A DNA stretch of 51,531 nt from Limosilactobacillus pontis DSM 8475 (GCF_001435345.1 NZ_AZGO01000037.1:29810-81340); one strand, 5' to 3'. Shown: positions 1-10,006, counted from the stretch's first letter. Program-made: numbers and translations. The notes: generated by a model not told the origin, from the sequence alone.

Positions 1-885
1 CAGCCGCTTGATCCGGTCGTCCAGCGGCGGGTGGGTGTCAAAGAGGTGGGCAAATCGCCGGTACTTGGCGTTACGCTCGGGGTCACTGATGTAGAGGGCT
101 GAACTGTTTGGATCAGCCGCCTTCATCGGTTGGGCCCCCTTGAGTTTCTCCAGGGCCGCAATCATGCCATGTGGATTCCGGGTCAGTTCAACTGAACCGG
201 CATCCGCCAGATACTCCCGGTTCCGTGACAGGGCCATCTGGGCGATCGTCGCCGCCAGCGGGGCCAGGATAATCAGGAGAATCGAGCCGAAGACAGCAAA
301 GATACCACCGGCACTGTTGTCGTCCCGGTCGTTGCCCCGTCCACCGAACCACCAGAAATTACCGGCAAAGTTCACCAACACGGAGATCGCCGCAGAAAGA
401 GCCAGGGCAATCGTCTGCAGGCGGATGTCATAGTTGCGGACGTGGCTCATCTCATGGCCCATCACCCCTTCCAGCTCCTCCCTATTCATCATCTGGAGGA
501 GGCCCGTGGTAGCCGCCACCGCCGCGTGCTGGGGGTCGTTTCCAGTCGCAAAGGCATTGGGACTAGGGTCATCAATGATGAAGACCCGGGGCATCGGTAC
601 CTGGGCCACCATCGCCATATCCTCGACCACGTGCCAGAGCTCCGGGGCCTCACTAGCCGAATGGATCTCGCGGGCGTTGTTCACGTTCATCACCACGTCG
701 GTCGACTGACCGATCATCACCGACATGTAGATGACAGCAATCACCCCGGCGATGATGATTCCGGCCACCGCGGACCGGGCGAAGAGGTAGCCGATTGCCG
801 CCCCGATCAGGGCCACCAGTAGGAAGAAACCAAACATCACCAGGATGGTTTTACGCTTATTGCGTGCAATCTGTTGGTATAGCAT
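1..885 (-). CDS. htpX: HtpX membrane zinc metalloprotease (3' end cut by window edge)
   Basis: Membrane-bound M48-family protease that degrades misfolded membrane proteins. The frame is open from the ATG at 885 to base 1, giving 295 codons with no stop, so only a few C-terminal residues should be missing (family length is about 295-300). The zinc motif HEMSH is encoded at 442-456 (residues 144-148), and the third-ligand region with [10 protein letters not shown] follows about 60 residues later. Two hydrophobic stretches at the N-terminus (residues about 14-55) and a pair around residues 160-200 fit membrane segments. The gene starts 10 bp after the lemA stop, with AGGGTGA as ribosome binding site, so lemA-htpX form an operon, as in many Firmicutes. 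Identity is secure. Confidence 0.95.
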   Translation of the reverse strand, partial: MLYQQIARNKRKTILVMFGFFLLVALIGAAIGYLFARSAVAGIIIAGVIAVIYMSVMIGQSTDVVMNVNNAREIHSASEAPELWHVVEDMAMVAQVPMPRVFIIDDPSPNAFATGNDPQHAAVAATTGLLQMMNREELEGVMGHEMSHVRNYDIRLQTIALALSAAISVLVNFAGNFWWFGGRGNDRDDNSAGGIFAVFGSILLIILAPLAATIAQMALSRNREYLADAGSVELTRNPHGMIAALEKLKGAQPMKAADPNSSALYISDPERNAKYRRFAHLFDTHPPLDDRIKRL

Positions 886-895
886 CTAAATCACC

Positions 896-1456
896 CTAAT
901 CATCAAAGGAAACGTGGGGAACTTCCTTAGCCGTCTCTGGAACCTGCAGGTAGTCCATCGTCGTGAAGTGATGGATCTTGGCGATGATATTGCTCGGGAA
1001 GCTCTGAATCTTGGCATCTAGGGCAGCCACCGTGGAGTTGTAGAGCTGACGGGCGTAGGCAATCTTGTTTTCGGTGTTGCTCAGCTCCTCCATCAGCTGT
1101 TGGTACTCGGTGCTCGCCTTCAGGTCCGGGTAGTTTTCAGAAACGGCAAACAGGGTCTTCAGCGTCCCGGAAAGCTGGTTGGAGACTTCCATCTTCTGGG
1201 CCCGGTCATCATCAGGCACGTTGTTAAGGGCTGTCCGCAGCTGGGTAACCTTCTCCAGGGTTGAAGCCTCGTACTTGCTGTAGCCCTTGACGGTGGAGAC
1301 CAGGTTGGGGATCAGGTCGTTTCGCCGCTGCAACTGAACGTCGATCTGGCTCCACGACTCCTGGGCGTGAACCCGGAGCTGGACCAGACTGTTGTAGAGG
1401 GCCACGTAGATCCCGACAATGATCGCGATGACCACAATCACAATAATCAGTGTCAT
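896..1456 (-). CDS. lemA: LemA family protein
   Basis: LemA family protein of 186 residues, one N-terminal membrane segment (about residues 2-22) followed by a long helical domain exposed to one side of the membrane. The conserved run SWSQIDVQLQRRNDLIPNLV (about residues 35-54), then VKGYSKYE, marks the family. The molecular function is not established; the family is very often encoded beside htpX, as here, which suggests a shared envelope-quality role. The start ATG at 1456 has a strong upstream GGAGGAAG. First gene of the lemA-htpX operon. The C-terminal VPHVSFDD tail is a common acidic ending in lactobacilli. Confidence 0.93.
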   Translation of the reverse strand: MTLIIVIVVIAIIVGIYVALYNSLVQLRVHAQESWSQIDVQLQRRNDLIPNLVSTVKGYSKYEASTLEKVTQLRTALNNVPDDDRAQKMEVSNQLSGTLKTLFAVSENYPDLKASTEYQQLMEELSNTENKIAYARQLYNSTVAALDAKIQSFPSNIIAKIHHFTTMDYLQVPETAKEVPHVSFDD

Positions 1457-1592
1457 CTTTCTTCCTCCTTCAGTTTAGTTTGTTTCTATTTTACCAAATT
1501 GCCCCAGGCAAGGGAATTAATTGGTGCACCCCTTTAGCAAATCCTTACAACTTCCGGTATGATAATGGTAGTACTAAAGTGAGGTGTTAGTT

Positions 1593-2057
1593 ATGAACGT
1601 ATTATTTGTCTGCCTGGGTAACATCTGCCGGTCACCGATGGCCGAGGCGATGTTCAAACAGATGGTTACCGAAGACGGGCTCAGTGATCAGGTCCACGTC
1701 GATTCCGCCGCCACTAGTAGTGAAGAGGAGGGTAACGGCCCCCACCCCGGCGCTCTAGAAGTCATGCAGCGCCACCAGCTGCCAACTGCGGGGCTAGTCT
1801 CCCGACCGATCACCAGTCGTGACTTCGCCTGGGCGGACTACATCATCTGCATGGACAACATGAACCTTTACAACCTGCGCCGGGTTGCCCCAGTGACCGA
1901 CGTCAACAAGATCAGCTTGGCCAACGAACCGGTACCGGGCAAGGCGGATGCCGAGATTCCCGATCCCTGGTATACCCACCGCTTTGAGGACACCTACCAG
2001 AGCCTGAAGGTCGCCCTCCCCTACTGGCTTGATATCATCAAAAAACAACTCAAATAA
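1593..2057 (+). CDS. Low-molecular-weight protein-tyrosine phosphatase
   Basis: Cytoplasmic cysteine phosphatase of 154 residues that dephosphorylates phosphotyrosine in proteins. The P-loop CLGNICRS near the N-terminus (residues about 7-14) carries the C-x5-R signature, and the general acid loop DPWY lies near residue 128. I place the start at the ATG at 1593: a GTGAGG ribosome binding site lies just upstream at about 1579-1583, overlapping an in-frame GTG at 1584 that is therefore unlikely to be used. Single gene between the divergent lemA operon and a convergent sortase, with a shared hairpin terminator after it. The substrate is unknown; in Gram-positives such enzymes often act on tyrosine-kinase-regulated capsule or stress proteins. 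Confidence 0.92.
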   Translation: MNVLFVCLGNICRSPMAEAMFKQMVTEDGLSDQVHVDSAATSSEEEGNGPHPGALEVMQRHQLPTAGLVSRPITSRDFAWADYIICMDNMNLYNLRRVAPVTDVNKISLANEPVPGKADAEIPDPWYTHRFEDTYQSLKVALPYWLDIIKKQLK

Positions 2058-2059
2058 GA

Positions 2060-2112
2060 AAAAGCCATCCCCAACCAACCGTACAAACCGGCTTTAGTTG
2101 GGGATGGCTTTT
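2060..2112. terminator. Bidirectional intrinsic terminator between phosphatase and sortase
   Basis: A perfect 16-bp inverted repeat (2060-2075 with 2097-2112, core AAGCCATCCCCAAC) has A-runs and T-runs on both flanks. It lies between convergent genes, so it can end transcripts from both sides. Confidence 0.9.
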
Positions 2113-2138
2113 CATTTAAGACAACGGTGCGGACGTCC

Positions 2139-2846
2139 TCACGACGCGCGCCCGGTCGTGTACTTGGTACTGAAGTTCTTTTGGACCTTCGTCGGCGCCT
2201 GCTTGAACGGCTCCGACTTGACGAAATCACCGCGGATCATCAGCCGCCGGGCCCCCGTGGCATCGCAGGTGATCAGGGTGATAATCTTTTGCGGCGTGTT
2301 ATTGACCACCTGGACGTCGGTGGCGTCGATAAACTGCCGCTGGCTGATCCGGTACTCGTAAACCCGGTCAAGGTCGGTGATATAAACCATCTGACCAACC
2401 TTGGCGTGGTAGTAAAGCGGCGAGAATAAAATCTTACTCCCGTTGGCCATGTTGTGACCCGCCAGGGCGTAGTTACCCTGCCCCATCTGCATATCCGGGC
2501 GCATGGTCCCAGTGGCCAACGCCAGGGTCGTGTTGTTGACCCCGTTGGCAATCGGCAGGGTCATGTCGATGGCCGGTACAGTGATCTCACCAATGATGTT
2601 AATCGGCTGCTTCTTAGCCCGGGCCTGGGCGACCGTCTGGAAGTTCAGGTCCTTAACGTCGTTGAAGTTATAAGTGGCCTTCTTCTGCCGGTCTTGCTTG
2701 ATCGACTGCCTGGTGATCGTTGGTCGGTAACTGCCCACCAGGTGTTCCTTGATCTGCTGGTTGAAGATCAGGCAGACCGACACCACCAGCAGGATGACAA
2801 TGGCGACCCAGCGGAGCCAACCGCGTGAACGTTGCTGTTTCTTCAC
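2139..2846 (-). CDS. srtA: Class A sortase
   Basis: Membrane transpeptidase of about 235 residues that cleaves LPxTG-type sorting signals and joins surface proteins to peptidoglycan. One N-terminal membrane anchor (about residues 13-33) is followed by the sortase barrel. Catalytic His131 is in GHNM and catalytic Cys194 in TLITCDATG, with a nearby conserved Arg in RRLMIRGDF. The start is the GTG at 2846, because the strong AGGAGGAG lies directly upstream and inside the longer reading frame from 2867. No sortase substrate is encoded beside it, so it is probably the general housekeeping sortase. Convergent with the phosphatase gene. Confidence 0.93.
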   Translation of the reverse strand: MKKQQRSRGWLRWVAIVILLVVSVCLIFNQQIKEHLVGSYRPTITRQSIKQDRQKKATYNFNDVKDLNFQTVAQARAKKQPINIIGEITVPAIDMTLPIANGVNNTTLALATGTMRPDMQMGQGNYALAGHNMANGSKILFSPLYYHAKVGQMVYITDLDRVYEYRISQRQFIDATDVQVVNNTPQKIITLITCDATGARRLMIRGDFVKSEPFKQAPTKVQKNFSTKYTTGRAS

Positions 2847-2894
2847 TTTTTCTCCTCCTCGTATCACTACTATTTCTTAGTATACACTCCCTGC

Positions 2895-3785
2895 CTAGCT
2901 GCCACTATTATTTGGATTGTTGGGACCGGGTTTAGGCCCCTGCTCGTTGTCCAGCAGGTAGTGGCTGATCAGGTTGACAATCTGCTTGTTCTGCGGCAGG
3001 CCCGAGTGCTGGGCCTTACTCCCGGTGACCGTCATCGTGGTGTAGTGGTTAACCTGTTTCTGGTAGATATACTTACCGGCCTCCACACTCTGCTCGGGGA
3101 CCAGGCCGTCGGAGTCATAGCTCTCGGTCCCGGCGACTGAATAGACGTCGAGGGTCTTGGGGATCTTCTTACGCCCCTTGACCAGGTCATGAAACATCTG
3201 AGTAGGCTGGTTGATCGAGGTTTCGGCAAAGTTATAGGGCGTCCCCAGGGTCATTAGACGCGTGATCGTGATCTGATCGCTGTACTGGTGGTAGTACTTT
3301 TCTAACCACAAGGTCCAGATCAAGCCCCCGTTGGAGTGCCCGAAGGCCTTAAAATTGTTGAAGTTATACTTGTCGCTCAGCAGGGCAAACGCACGGTTGA
3401 ACATCTTGGCCTGTTTCTTGATGTTCTGGTAGCCGTCATGGTTATTCTGGAAGCCGACCACGATGATCGGTTCCGTATCGCCGCGGTTGATCCAGCCAGT
3501 TGACTTAATCTTACCGTTGTTTTCGACCTCAAGTCGTAACAGGCTGTGCTTCTTGGCAGTCCGCTTGTTTAATATCTCGACCAGCTGGTTGAAACGGTTC
3601 ATCGTCGCAGAACTCCCTGGGATCATGATCACCGGTGACATCCGGGAGTTTCGTTGGGCAGCCAGGTTGGCGTTGGCGCTCTTCATCCAAAAGTAGGTTG
3701 GCAAGGCCAGGATTACGATCAAGCCGATGAGGGCCAACAATACGTGGCGACTTCGCCGGGTCAGCTGTTTTCGTAAATTATGCAT
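2895..3785 (-). CDS. DUF915-type alpha/beta hydrolase, membrane anchored
   Basis: About 296-residue serine hydrolase of the DUF915 alpha/beta-hydrolase group common in lactobacilli. An N-terminal membrane segment (about residues 16-36) exports or anchors it, so it acts outside the cytoplasm. The nucleophile elbow GHSNGG places Ser151, and LMTLGTPYN follows the strand after it. The C-terminus ends in a Pro/Asn/Gly-rich tail. Its ATG at 3785 overlaps the stop of the upstream PTS EIIC gene by 8 bp, with AGGTGG spaced correctly, so the pair is translationally coupled. The substrate is unknown; the family is annotated as cell-surface hydrolase. Coupling to a sugar permease is unusual and may hint at a glycan or ester substrate, but that is inference. 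Confidence 0.85.
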   Translation of the reverse strand: MHNLRKQLTRRSRHVLLALIGLIVILALPTYFWMKSANANLAAQRNSRMSPVIMIPGSSATMNRFNQLVEILNKRTAKKHSLLRLEVENNGKIKSTGWINRGDTEPIIVVGFQNNHDGYQNIKKQAKMFNRAFALLSDKYNFNNFKAFGHSNGGLIWTLWLEKYYHQYSDQITITRLMTLGTPYNFAETSINQPTQMFHDLVKGRKKIPKTLDVYSVAGTESYDSDGLVPEQSVEAGKYIYQKQVNHYTTMTVTGSKAQHSGLPQNKQIVNLISHYLLDNEQGPKPGPNNPNNSGS

Positions 3786-5085
3786 CGTCTTCACCACCTA
3801 ATGTGGCCCGTCCCAGCTGATCCTCAACCCGAAAATTCAAGCGGACAAAGGGGAGGTATAAGACGATGTCCAAAAGCAGGAGGGCCAGCGTGAAGATTAA
3901 CGTAGCCCAATTTCCGTTGGTGGCCACGAACCCGATCAACGGGCCCGGTGTCCCTAACAGCACCGGATACGGGGTTGCTGGGATCAGTCCTAGGGCTGTC
4001 ACCCCAGCCGCAATCCCGATGTTGATCAAGGGCAGGAACAAGAAGGGCAGGAGAAAGACCGGGTTTAGGATCACCGGCAAGCCAACCAGGGAGCTGTAGT
4101 CAAAGTTAAAGAGCGTTGGTAGGGCCGTCCAGCGTCCCACGCGGTGCAGACTAGTGTTACCCGGGAAGAGCAGGATCGCCACCACCAAGGCCAGAACCAA
4201 CCCGTCCCCACCAAAGTTGGCAAATGAATTATAAAGGGTACTACCCAAAAACTTGTAGGGTACGTGCCAGGCGCTGCCGTGGACCAAGGCGTAGTTTAGG
4301 TTGGCCATGTAGGCGGGCGTGTTCAACGGCATGTTATAACTGGATGGAACCCCGAGCCCTATCCAGTCCATCACGGCCAGGACCAGTGACAACAATAGGG
4401 CCAGCCACACGTTCCGTAGTTCCTGGCTGGCACTGGTGAGGGCCGTATAGGTGTGGGAATACGCATGGTAGAAACGCCCCGAGTTGATCGCCAAAGACAC
4501 CAGCATCGCTAGTAAGGTGGTGATCAATAAGGGCCACAGGGAGGCAAAGGCCTGACGGCGAACATCCAGCCAGGTGATCTTCTTCACCATCAGCTCTCCC
4601 GGCCCCTTCCACCGGTAAAGCTGACCAACTCCGTAGCCGATCAGGAGGGCGAAAAGCAGACTCTTCCCACTGAGTAGGGTCATGTGGAAGTCAAGTGCTA
4701 CCTGGGGATTCTTTCCATAGCGATAGGCCACCAGCAGGAGGGCGAAAACACCGGTCAAGCCAGCCATCTGCGCATCCCTACGGTAAAATCGGGCCGTGTT
4801 ATAGGCACAGATGAAGCAAGCTAGTACTCCCAGGAGGTTAAAGAAGATCTGGGTGACGCTGGTGAAGACAAACTGGAGGGTCTTCAGCCAGGTCAAGGGG
4901 AGCCAGCTACCGATACCGAAGATGTTGTAAAAGAAACCGTTGGCATCCAGACAGCTCTTGACCACCAGCTGGGCCAGGGCCCCGATTAGGGTCACCGGGA
5001 AGAGCACCACTAGGGTCTGGCGGACGGCCTGGATAAAGGAATGCTGGTTGAAACGGACAAGCATGTTGACAACTTTGGACTGCAT
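3778..5085 (-). CDS. PTS EIIC, lactose/cellobiose (lichenan) family
   Basis: Sugar permease subunit of the phosphotransferase system, 435 residues, about ten hydrophobic segments. The family hallmark lies around residues 245-290, with GVPSSYNMPLNTPAYMANLN and HVPYKFLGSTLYNSFANFGG. No EIIA or EIIB partner is nearby, so it must use components encoded elsewhere or has changed role; such orphan EIIC genes are common in lactobacilli. Upstream gene of a two-gene unit with the overlapping hydrolase. The ATG at 5085 begins MQSKVVN; the sequence before it holds no obvious operator. Substrate specificity cannot be read from sequence. Confidence 0.88.
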   Translation of the reverse strand: MQSKVVNMLVRFNQHSFIQAVRQTLVVLFPVTLIGALAQLVVKSCLDANGFFYNIFGIGSWLPLTWLKTLQFVFTSVTQIFFNLLGVLACFICAYNTARFYRRDAQMAGLTGVFALLLVAYRYGKNPQVALDFHMTLLSGKSLLFALLIGYGVGQLYRWKGPGELMVKKITWLDVRRQAFASLWPLLITTLLAMLVSLAINSGRFYHAYSHTYTALTSASQELRNVWLALLLSLVLAVMDWIGLGVPSSYNMPLNTPAYMANLNYALVHGSAWHVPYKFLGSTLYNSFANFGGDGLVLALVVAILLFPGNTSLHRVGRWTALPTLFNFDYSSLVGLPVILNPVFLLPFLFLPLINIGIAAGVTALGLIPATPYPVLLGTPGPLIGFVATNGNWATLIFTLALLLLDIVLYLPFVRLNFRVEDQLGRATLGGEDDA

Positions 5086-5150
5086 TTAACCACCTTGTTT
5101 CTCGAAGTTCTTTTACTGATTATACCGCCATCATCCATCGTTTAAAGTAG

Positions 5151-5180
5151 AAAAAGCGCCCCGCAAACGCAGGACGCTTT
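5151..5180 (-). terminator. Terminator of rpmE2
   Basis: The minus strand reads AAAGCGTCCTGCG, loop TTT, GCGGGGCGCTTT and then a T-run. It lies 23 bp after the rpmE2 stop. Confidence 0.85.
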
Positions 5181-5202
5181 AGTTGGTAACAAGCAAGTAA
5201 GA

Positions 5203-5448
5203 TTACTTGAGACCGTACTTCTTGTTGAACTTGTCGACCGCACCATCGGCTTGGGTAAACTTTTGCTTACCAGTGTAGAATGGGTGAGAGTCGGAAGTAA
5301 CTTCAACCCGGATCAGTGGGTATTCGTTACCGTCTTCCCACTTGACCGTTTCCTTAGAAGTAGCAGTAGAACCAGAAATGAACTTGTAACCAGTAGATGA
5401 GTCTTCAAATACTACTGGGTGGTAATCTGGATGAATTCCTTGTTTCAT
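5203..5448 (-). CDS. rpmE2: 50S ribosomal protein L31 type B
   Basis: Ribosomal protein L31 of 81 residues. It is the type B (zinc-independent, CxxC-lacking) form: the start [20 protein letters not shown] and the ending [16 protein letters not shown] are diagnostic and there is no cysteine. In many Firmicutes the C-minus form is used when zinc is scarce; here it lies downstream of murA, as in the usual murA/rho/rpmE neighbourhood, and no rho gene lies between them. The ATG is preceded by a GGAG site. A hairpin terminator follows. Confidence 0.96.
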   Translation of the reverse strand: MKQGIHPDYHPVVFEDSSTGYKFISGSTATSKETVKWEDGNEYPLIRVEVTSDSHPFYTGKQKFTQADGAVDKFNKKYGLK

Positions 5449-5541
5449 AATTTAATACGCTCCTTTTGCCATGAATCATTGCCTGAAACATAGATAATCA
5501 ACCCTAACAGGATAACACGGATCACTGCCGCGTGCAACCGC

Positions 5542-6822
5542 CTAGTCGATTTTTACCGATGTATCGTCCTCGATTGCCACGTTGGCGTGCAGCCGGTTCA
5601 GTTTCCAGACAATTCGGTCATAACCCCGCAGGATGTTGCCGGCGTTGTTGATCACTGTTGTACCATCCGCCATCAAACCAGCGATGGTAAGGGCCGCCCC
5701 GGCCCGGATTTCACCAGCCTCGACGTTGGCCCCATGAAGTTGTTCGGTATGCTTAATGATGATCGTCCCGTCATGGGCTTCGATGTTCATACCCATCTTT
5801 TGTAATTGGGTAACGTGCTTAACCCGCTTTGGGTAGATCGTATCCACGATCATGCTATCCCCCTCAGCCAGGGAAAGCAGTGGCGTCAGTGGTTGCTGGA
5901 GGTCAGTGGCAAAGCCTGGGAATGGCAGGGTCTTGACGTGGATCCCCTTGAGGTGGGTCACCTTAGGTACATAGATCTTGTCACTATCAATCTGCAGGTC
6001 GACCCCCATCTCGATCATCTTATTGGTGAAGGACTCCAGGTGTTCAGGAATCACATTATGAATCATGACGCCATCACCCATGGCCGCCGCCAGTGACAGG
6101 TAGGTACCCGTCTCAATCCGGTCGGCAATGATCGTGTGGGTATTCATCGACTGTAGGGTGTTTACCCCAGTAATCCGGATGGTCCCGGTTCCCGCACCAC
6201 GGACCTTGGCCCCCATGTTGTTGAGGAAGGTTGCCAAGTCAATGATTTCCGGTTCACGGGCCGCATTTTCAATAATCGTGGTCCCGTCAGCACGAACAGC
6301 CGCCAGGATGGCGTTGATCGTGGCCCCAACGGAGACCATGTCCAGGAAGACCCGGGCCCCATGCAGGCCATTTTTAGTGGCATCAAGGTGGACGGTCCCG
6401 CCATCCTCACTGACCTCAGCACCCATCGCCTTGAAGGCCTTGAGGTGCTGGTCGATTGGCCGCGGCCCGATGTTGTCACCGCCGGGAAAGGTCAGGGTTG
6501 CCCGGTGGAAGCGGCCCAGTAACGCACCCATGAAATAGTAAGAGGCCCGCAGGCTCTTGATCGCCTTGCTCGGTAACTCGGCTTCCACAATTTGGGTCGG
6601 GTCAATGTCTAAGACCCCATGGTTGAACTTAGACTTAACATTCATCGACTTTAAGATAATCATCAAATTGTGAACATCCAAGATATCCGGCACGGTATCA
6701 AATTGCACTGGTGTGTCGGCTAAGATTGCTGCTGGGATTAAGGCAACGGTACTGTTCTTAGCACCGCCGATGGTGACTTCACCCGAAAGTCGGTTTCCTC
6801 CTTGAATGATCATTCTTTTCAT
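5542..6822 (-). CDS. murA: UDP-N-acetylglucosamine 1-carboxyvinyltransferase with Asp at the fosfomycin-target position
   Basis: First committed step of peptidoglycan synthesis: transfers enolpyruvate from PEP to UDP-GlcNAc in the cytoplasm. The protein has 426 residues, normal length. The N-terminal GGAKNSTVALIPA carries the Lys-Asn pair that binds substrate. The active-site loop reads FPGGDNIGPRPIDQHL, so the residue equivalent to E. coli Cys115 is Asp116 (codon at 6475-6477). Asp at this position is known from naturally fosfomycin-resistant MurA enzymes, so the protein should be active but resistant. The gene neighbourhood (pyrG, rpmE2) matches the MurA2/MurZ copy of Firmicutes; a second copy may exist elsewhere. 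Start ATG at 6822 follows a run of AT-rich DNA. Confidence 0.95.
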   Translation of the reverse strand: MKRMIIQGGNRLSGEVTIGGAKNSTVALIPAAILADTPVQFDTVPDILDVHNLMIILKSMNVKSKFNHGVLDIDPTQIVEAELPSKAIKSLRASYYFMGALLGRFHRATLTFPGGDNIGPRPIDQHLKAFKAMGAEVSEDGGTVHLDATKNGLHGARVFLDMVSVGATINAILAAVRADGTTIIENAAREPEIIDLATFLNNMGAKVRGAGTGTIRITGVNTLQSMNTHTIIADRIETGTYLSLAAAMGDGVMIHNVIPEHLESFTNKMIEMGVDLQIDSDKIYVPKVTHLKGIHVKTLPFPGFATDLQQPLTPLLSLAEGDSMIVDTIYPKRVKHVTQLQKMGMNIEAHDGTIIIKHTEQLHGANVEAGEIRAGAALTIAGLMADGTTVINNAGNILRGYDRIVWKLNRLHANVAIEDDTSVKID

Positions 6823-7060
6823 TTCTGTGTTTCCTCGCTTAAAAGATTTAATTCGTTTTTTTAGGTTTTATTTTTAAAATTAGTTAGTGATTATTTTACT
6901 TAGAAAACAGTCAACTGTAATGATAATGAAATGTTTACTAAATTACAACCTTTTCTAAATAATCTTAAGAAAATTAAAAGCATGCTCTTATTAATTCTTA
7001 GTTTGCGCAATTCACCAGCGATTTTCGCTTAGAATCATTATAATTCCCCGGGGAATGATT
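6823..7060. promoter_or_regulatory. AT-rich upstream region of murA with a 14-bp palindrome
   Basis: About 240 bp without a credible gene, strikingly AT-rich against GC-rich neighbours, as expected for a promoter region. On the minus strand TTGACT occurs at about 6909-6914 as a possible -35, but no good -10 sits at the right distance. A perfect 14-bp palindrome ATTCCCCGGGGAAT lies at 7043-7056, flanked by overlapping AATCATT (7033-7039) and AATGATT (7054-7060). Its role is unknown. Confidence 0.45.
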
Positions 7061-7100
7061 AAGGGGGAACAAGACCTCAATCACAGTCTTGCTCCCCCTA
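7061..7100 (-). terminator. Terminator of pyrG
   Basis: Long inverted repeat: AGGGGGAACAAGAC at 7062-7075 pairs with GTCTTGCTCCCCCT at 7086-7099. It lies 18 bp after the pyrG stop. The T-run on the minus strand is short, so strength is uncertain. Confidence 0.75.
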
Positions 7101-7117
7101 TTTAGTTATTGTTAGTG

Positions 7118-8737
<1,620 letters not shown>

Positions 8738-8777
8738 TTACTCCCTTTAAGATATTTGAGCGGGTTCAATAAATAAA

Positions 8778-8810
8778 AAGCTCCCTATTTCAGCTGAAAC
8801 AGGGAGCTTT
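8778..8810 (-). terminator. pyrG leader attenuator / rpoE terminator
   Basis: Near-perfect 34-nt hairpin (AAAGCTCCCTGTTTCAG on the minus-strand 5' arm) followed by TTTTTATTT. It lies about 37 nt downstream of a predicted start that begins GGGC. The 5' arm is pyrimidine-rich (GCTCCCTGTTTC), as in the Bacillus subtilis pyrG attenuator, where reiteratively added G residues pair with this arm under CTP limitation. Confidence 0.8.
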
Positions 8811-8846
8811 ATTATTTACGAACGATTGGCCTGTAATACAGGCGCC

Positions 8847-8883
8847 CAAGTAAGATAATACAAGGTCCACGGCCAATAGTCAA
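8847..8883 (-). promoter_or_regulatory. pyrG promoter with GGGC initial transcribed sequence
   Basis: On the minus strand: -35 TTGACT (8878-8883), 17-bp spacer, -10 TATTAT (8855-8860), 7 bp, then GGGC starting at 8847. The initial GGGC matches the arrangement needed for CTP-sensitive slippage in the B. subtilis pyrG leader. It also contains a short palindrome, CCTGTAATACAGG, at 8830-8842. Confidence 0.75.
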
Positions 8884-8900
8884 GCAATCACTGCCAGATT

Positions 8901-9449
8901 TTATTCGTCGTCCTCGTCATCATCATCGTCTTCGTCATGCAGTTCGGAGAGTTGACCTTCGATACCATCATCCAGGTCATCATCATCGTCACTGTAGTCG
9001 TCGTTGTCGGCGTCGTCATCATTATTGTCATCGTCGGTGTCATCGAGATCCTCATCCTCGGGATCGTCGTTATCGTAGTCGATCACATCGTCGTCATCGT
9101 CAGAGTCTGCCAAGAAGGCGTTAACCTTACGGCGCTTCTTCTTTGGCCGGTCCTCGTCGTCCTCGTTTTCACCAACCGTGGCTTCGTCGATGGACTCGTA
9201 TGGGTACCATGCCCGCAGGCCCCAGGTATTGTCACCAAGGGAAATAAAACTGCCGTCAATGTTCAAATCAGTATAGAATTGGGCAAGCCGTTCACGGATT
9301 TCCTCGTCACTCTTACCCAAGTATTGCTGAATCTCGTTGGTTAAGTCAACAAACGCCATTGCCTCACCGTGATCAGCCAAAATAGCGTGTGCCACTTCAA
9401 TCATTGAAAGCTCTGATTTGTCTTGGCCGTCAAAAACCTTTAAATCCAA
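8901..9449 (-). CDS. rpoE: DNA-directed RNA polymerase delta subunit
   Basis: Gram-positive RNA polymerase accessory subunit that lowers nonspecific nucleic acid binding and promotes recycling of the enzyme. An N-terminal folded domain ([14 protein letters not shown] onward, with [12 protein letters not shown] near residue 75) is followed by a long Asp/Glu-rich tail of about 80 residues, interrupted by a basic [11 protein letters not shown] patch. I choose the TTG at 9449 ([11 protein letters not shown]): an AAGGG site is spaced for it, whereas the ATG at 9459-9461 abuts that site with no spacing. The extreme acidity makes the opposite strand look falsely coding. Located upstream of pyrG as in most Firmicutes. 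Confidence 0.95.
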   Translation of the reverse strand: MDLKVFDGQDKSELSMIEVAHAILADHGEAMAFVDLTNEIQQYLGKSDEEIRERLAQFYTDLNIDGSFISLGDNTWGLRAWYPYESIDEATVGENEDDEDRPKKKRRKVNAFLADSDDDDDVIDYDNDDPEDEDLDDTDDDNNDDDADNDDYSDDDDDLDDGIEGQLSELHDEDDDDDEDDE

Positions 9450-9494
9450 ATTGGTGCACATCCCTTCAAAAAGTCTAAACTACATCTTACAATA

Positions 9495-9920
9495 CTAGGC
9501 CGTAAAATGCAATTCAATTTGGTAACTTCCAATCTCCTGGCCACCGCCCCGCAGCCGATAGCTCAGGGAGAGCCGGCCCGCGGGAACGGCCGGATCCAGT
9601 TCCCACTCCAAACGACTGGTGACTACCTGCAGCTGCATTATCCCGTATGCCGTCCGGTAGCGGGTAATGGTCGGCTGGCTGGGGTCAAACACCAGCCAGG
9701 TCTCCGTGGCCCCCTGCCGATGGATATGAACCTCCCCATCATTAAGGCGAAACTGCACCGGGGTGGTCTGACCATTCTGGTGCTCCAGGTAGCGCAAGTA
9801 GTACTTGTCGTTTAAGGCGATGAACTCGCCGTCCTCTTCAAACGCAAACGTCTCTTGCTGGCCATCCTGTTCCATGGTCGTCTTCAGGCTGACTTTTACT
9901 GGTACCTTTTTCTTGATCAT
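9495..9920 (-). CDS. DUF1934 (YwiB-like) beta-barrel protein
   Basis: 141-residue cytoplasmic protein of the DUF1934 family, related to Bacillus YwiB. The lipocalin-like barrel pattern is visible in alternating strands: VPVKVSLKTTMEQDGQQETF at the N-terminus, then YYLRYLEHQNGQ and TWLVFDPSQPTITRYRT, ending GSYQIELHF. The function is unknown. It lies 45 bp upstream of rpoE on the same strand and may be co-transcribed with it. The ATG at 9920 has a GAAGGGATC ribosome binding site. Confidence 0.8.
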   Translation of the reverse strand: MIKKKVPVKVSLKTTMEQDGQQETFAFEEDGEFIALNDKYYLRYLEHQNGQTTPVQFRLNDGEVHIHRQGATETWLVFDPSQPTITRYRTAYGIMQLQVVTSRLEWELDPAVPAGRLSLSYRLRGGGQEIGSYQIELHFTA

Positions 9921-10006
9921 GATCCCTTCTTTCTCGAATGCTGATATTTATCCGTCACATTTAGTATAATAGACTGTACATAATATTAAAGAAAAGAAGT
10001 TAGCCT

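Noticed and set aside
8937-9344. Plus-strand open frame opposite rpoE
   Set aside because: It is the antisense of the acidic GAY-rich tail; low-complexity codons on the other strand give a stop-free frame with no ribosome binding site.
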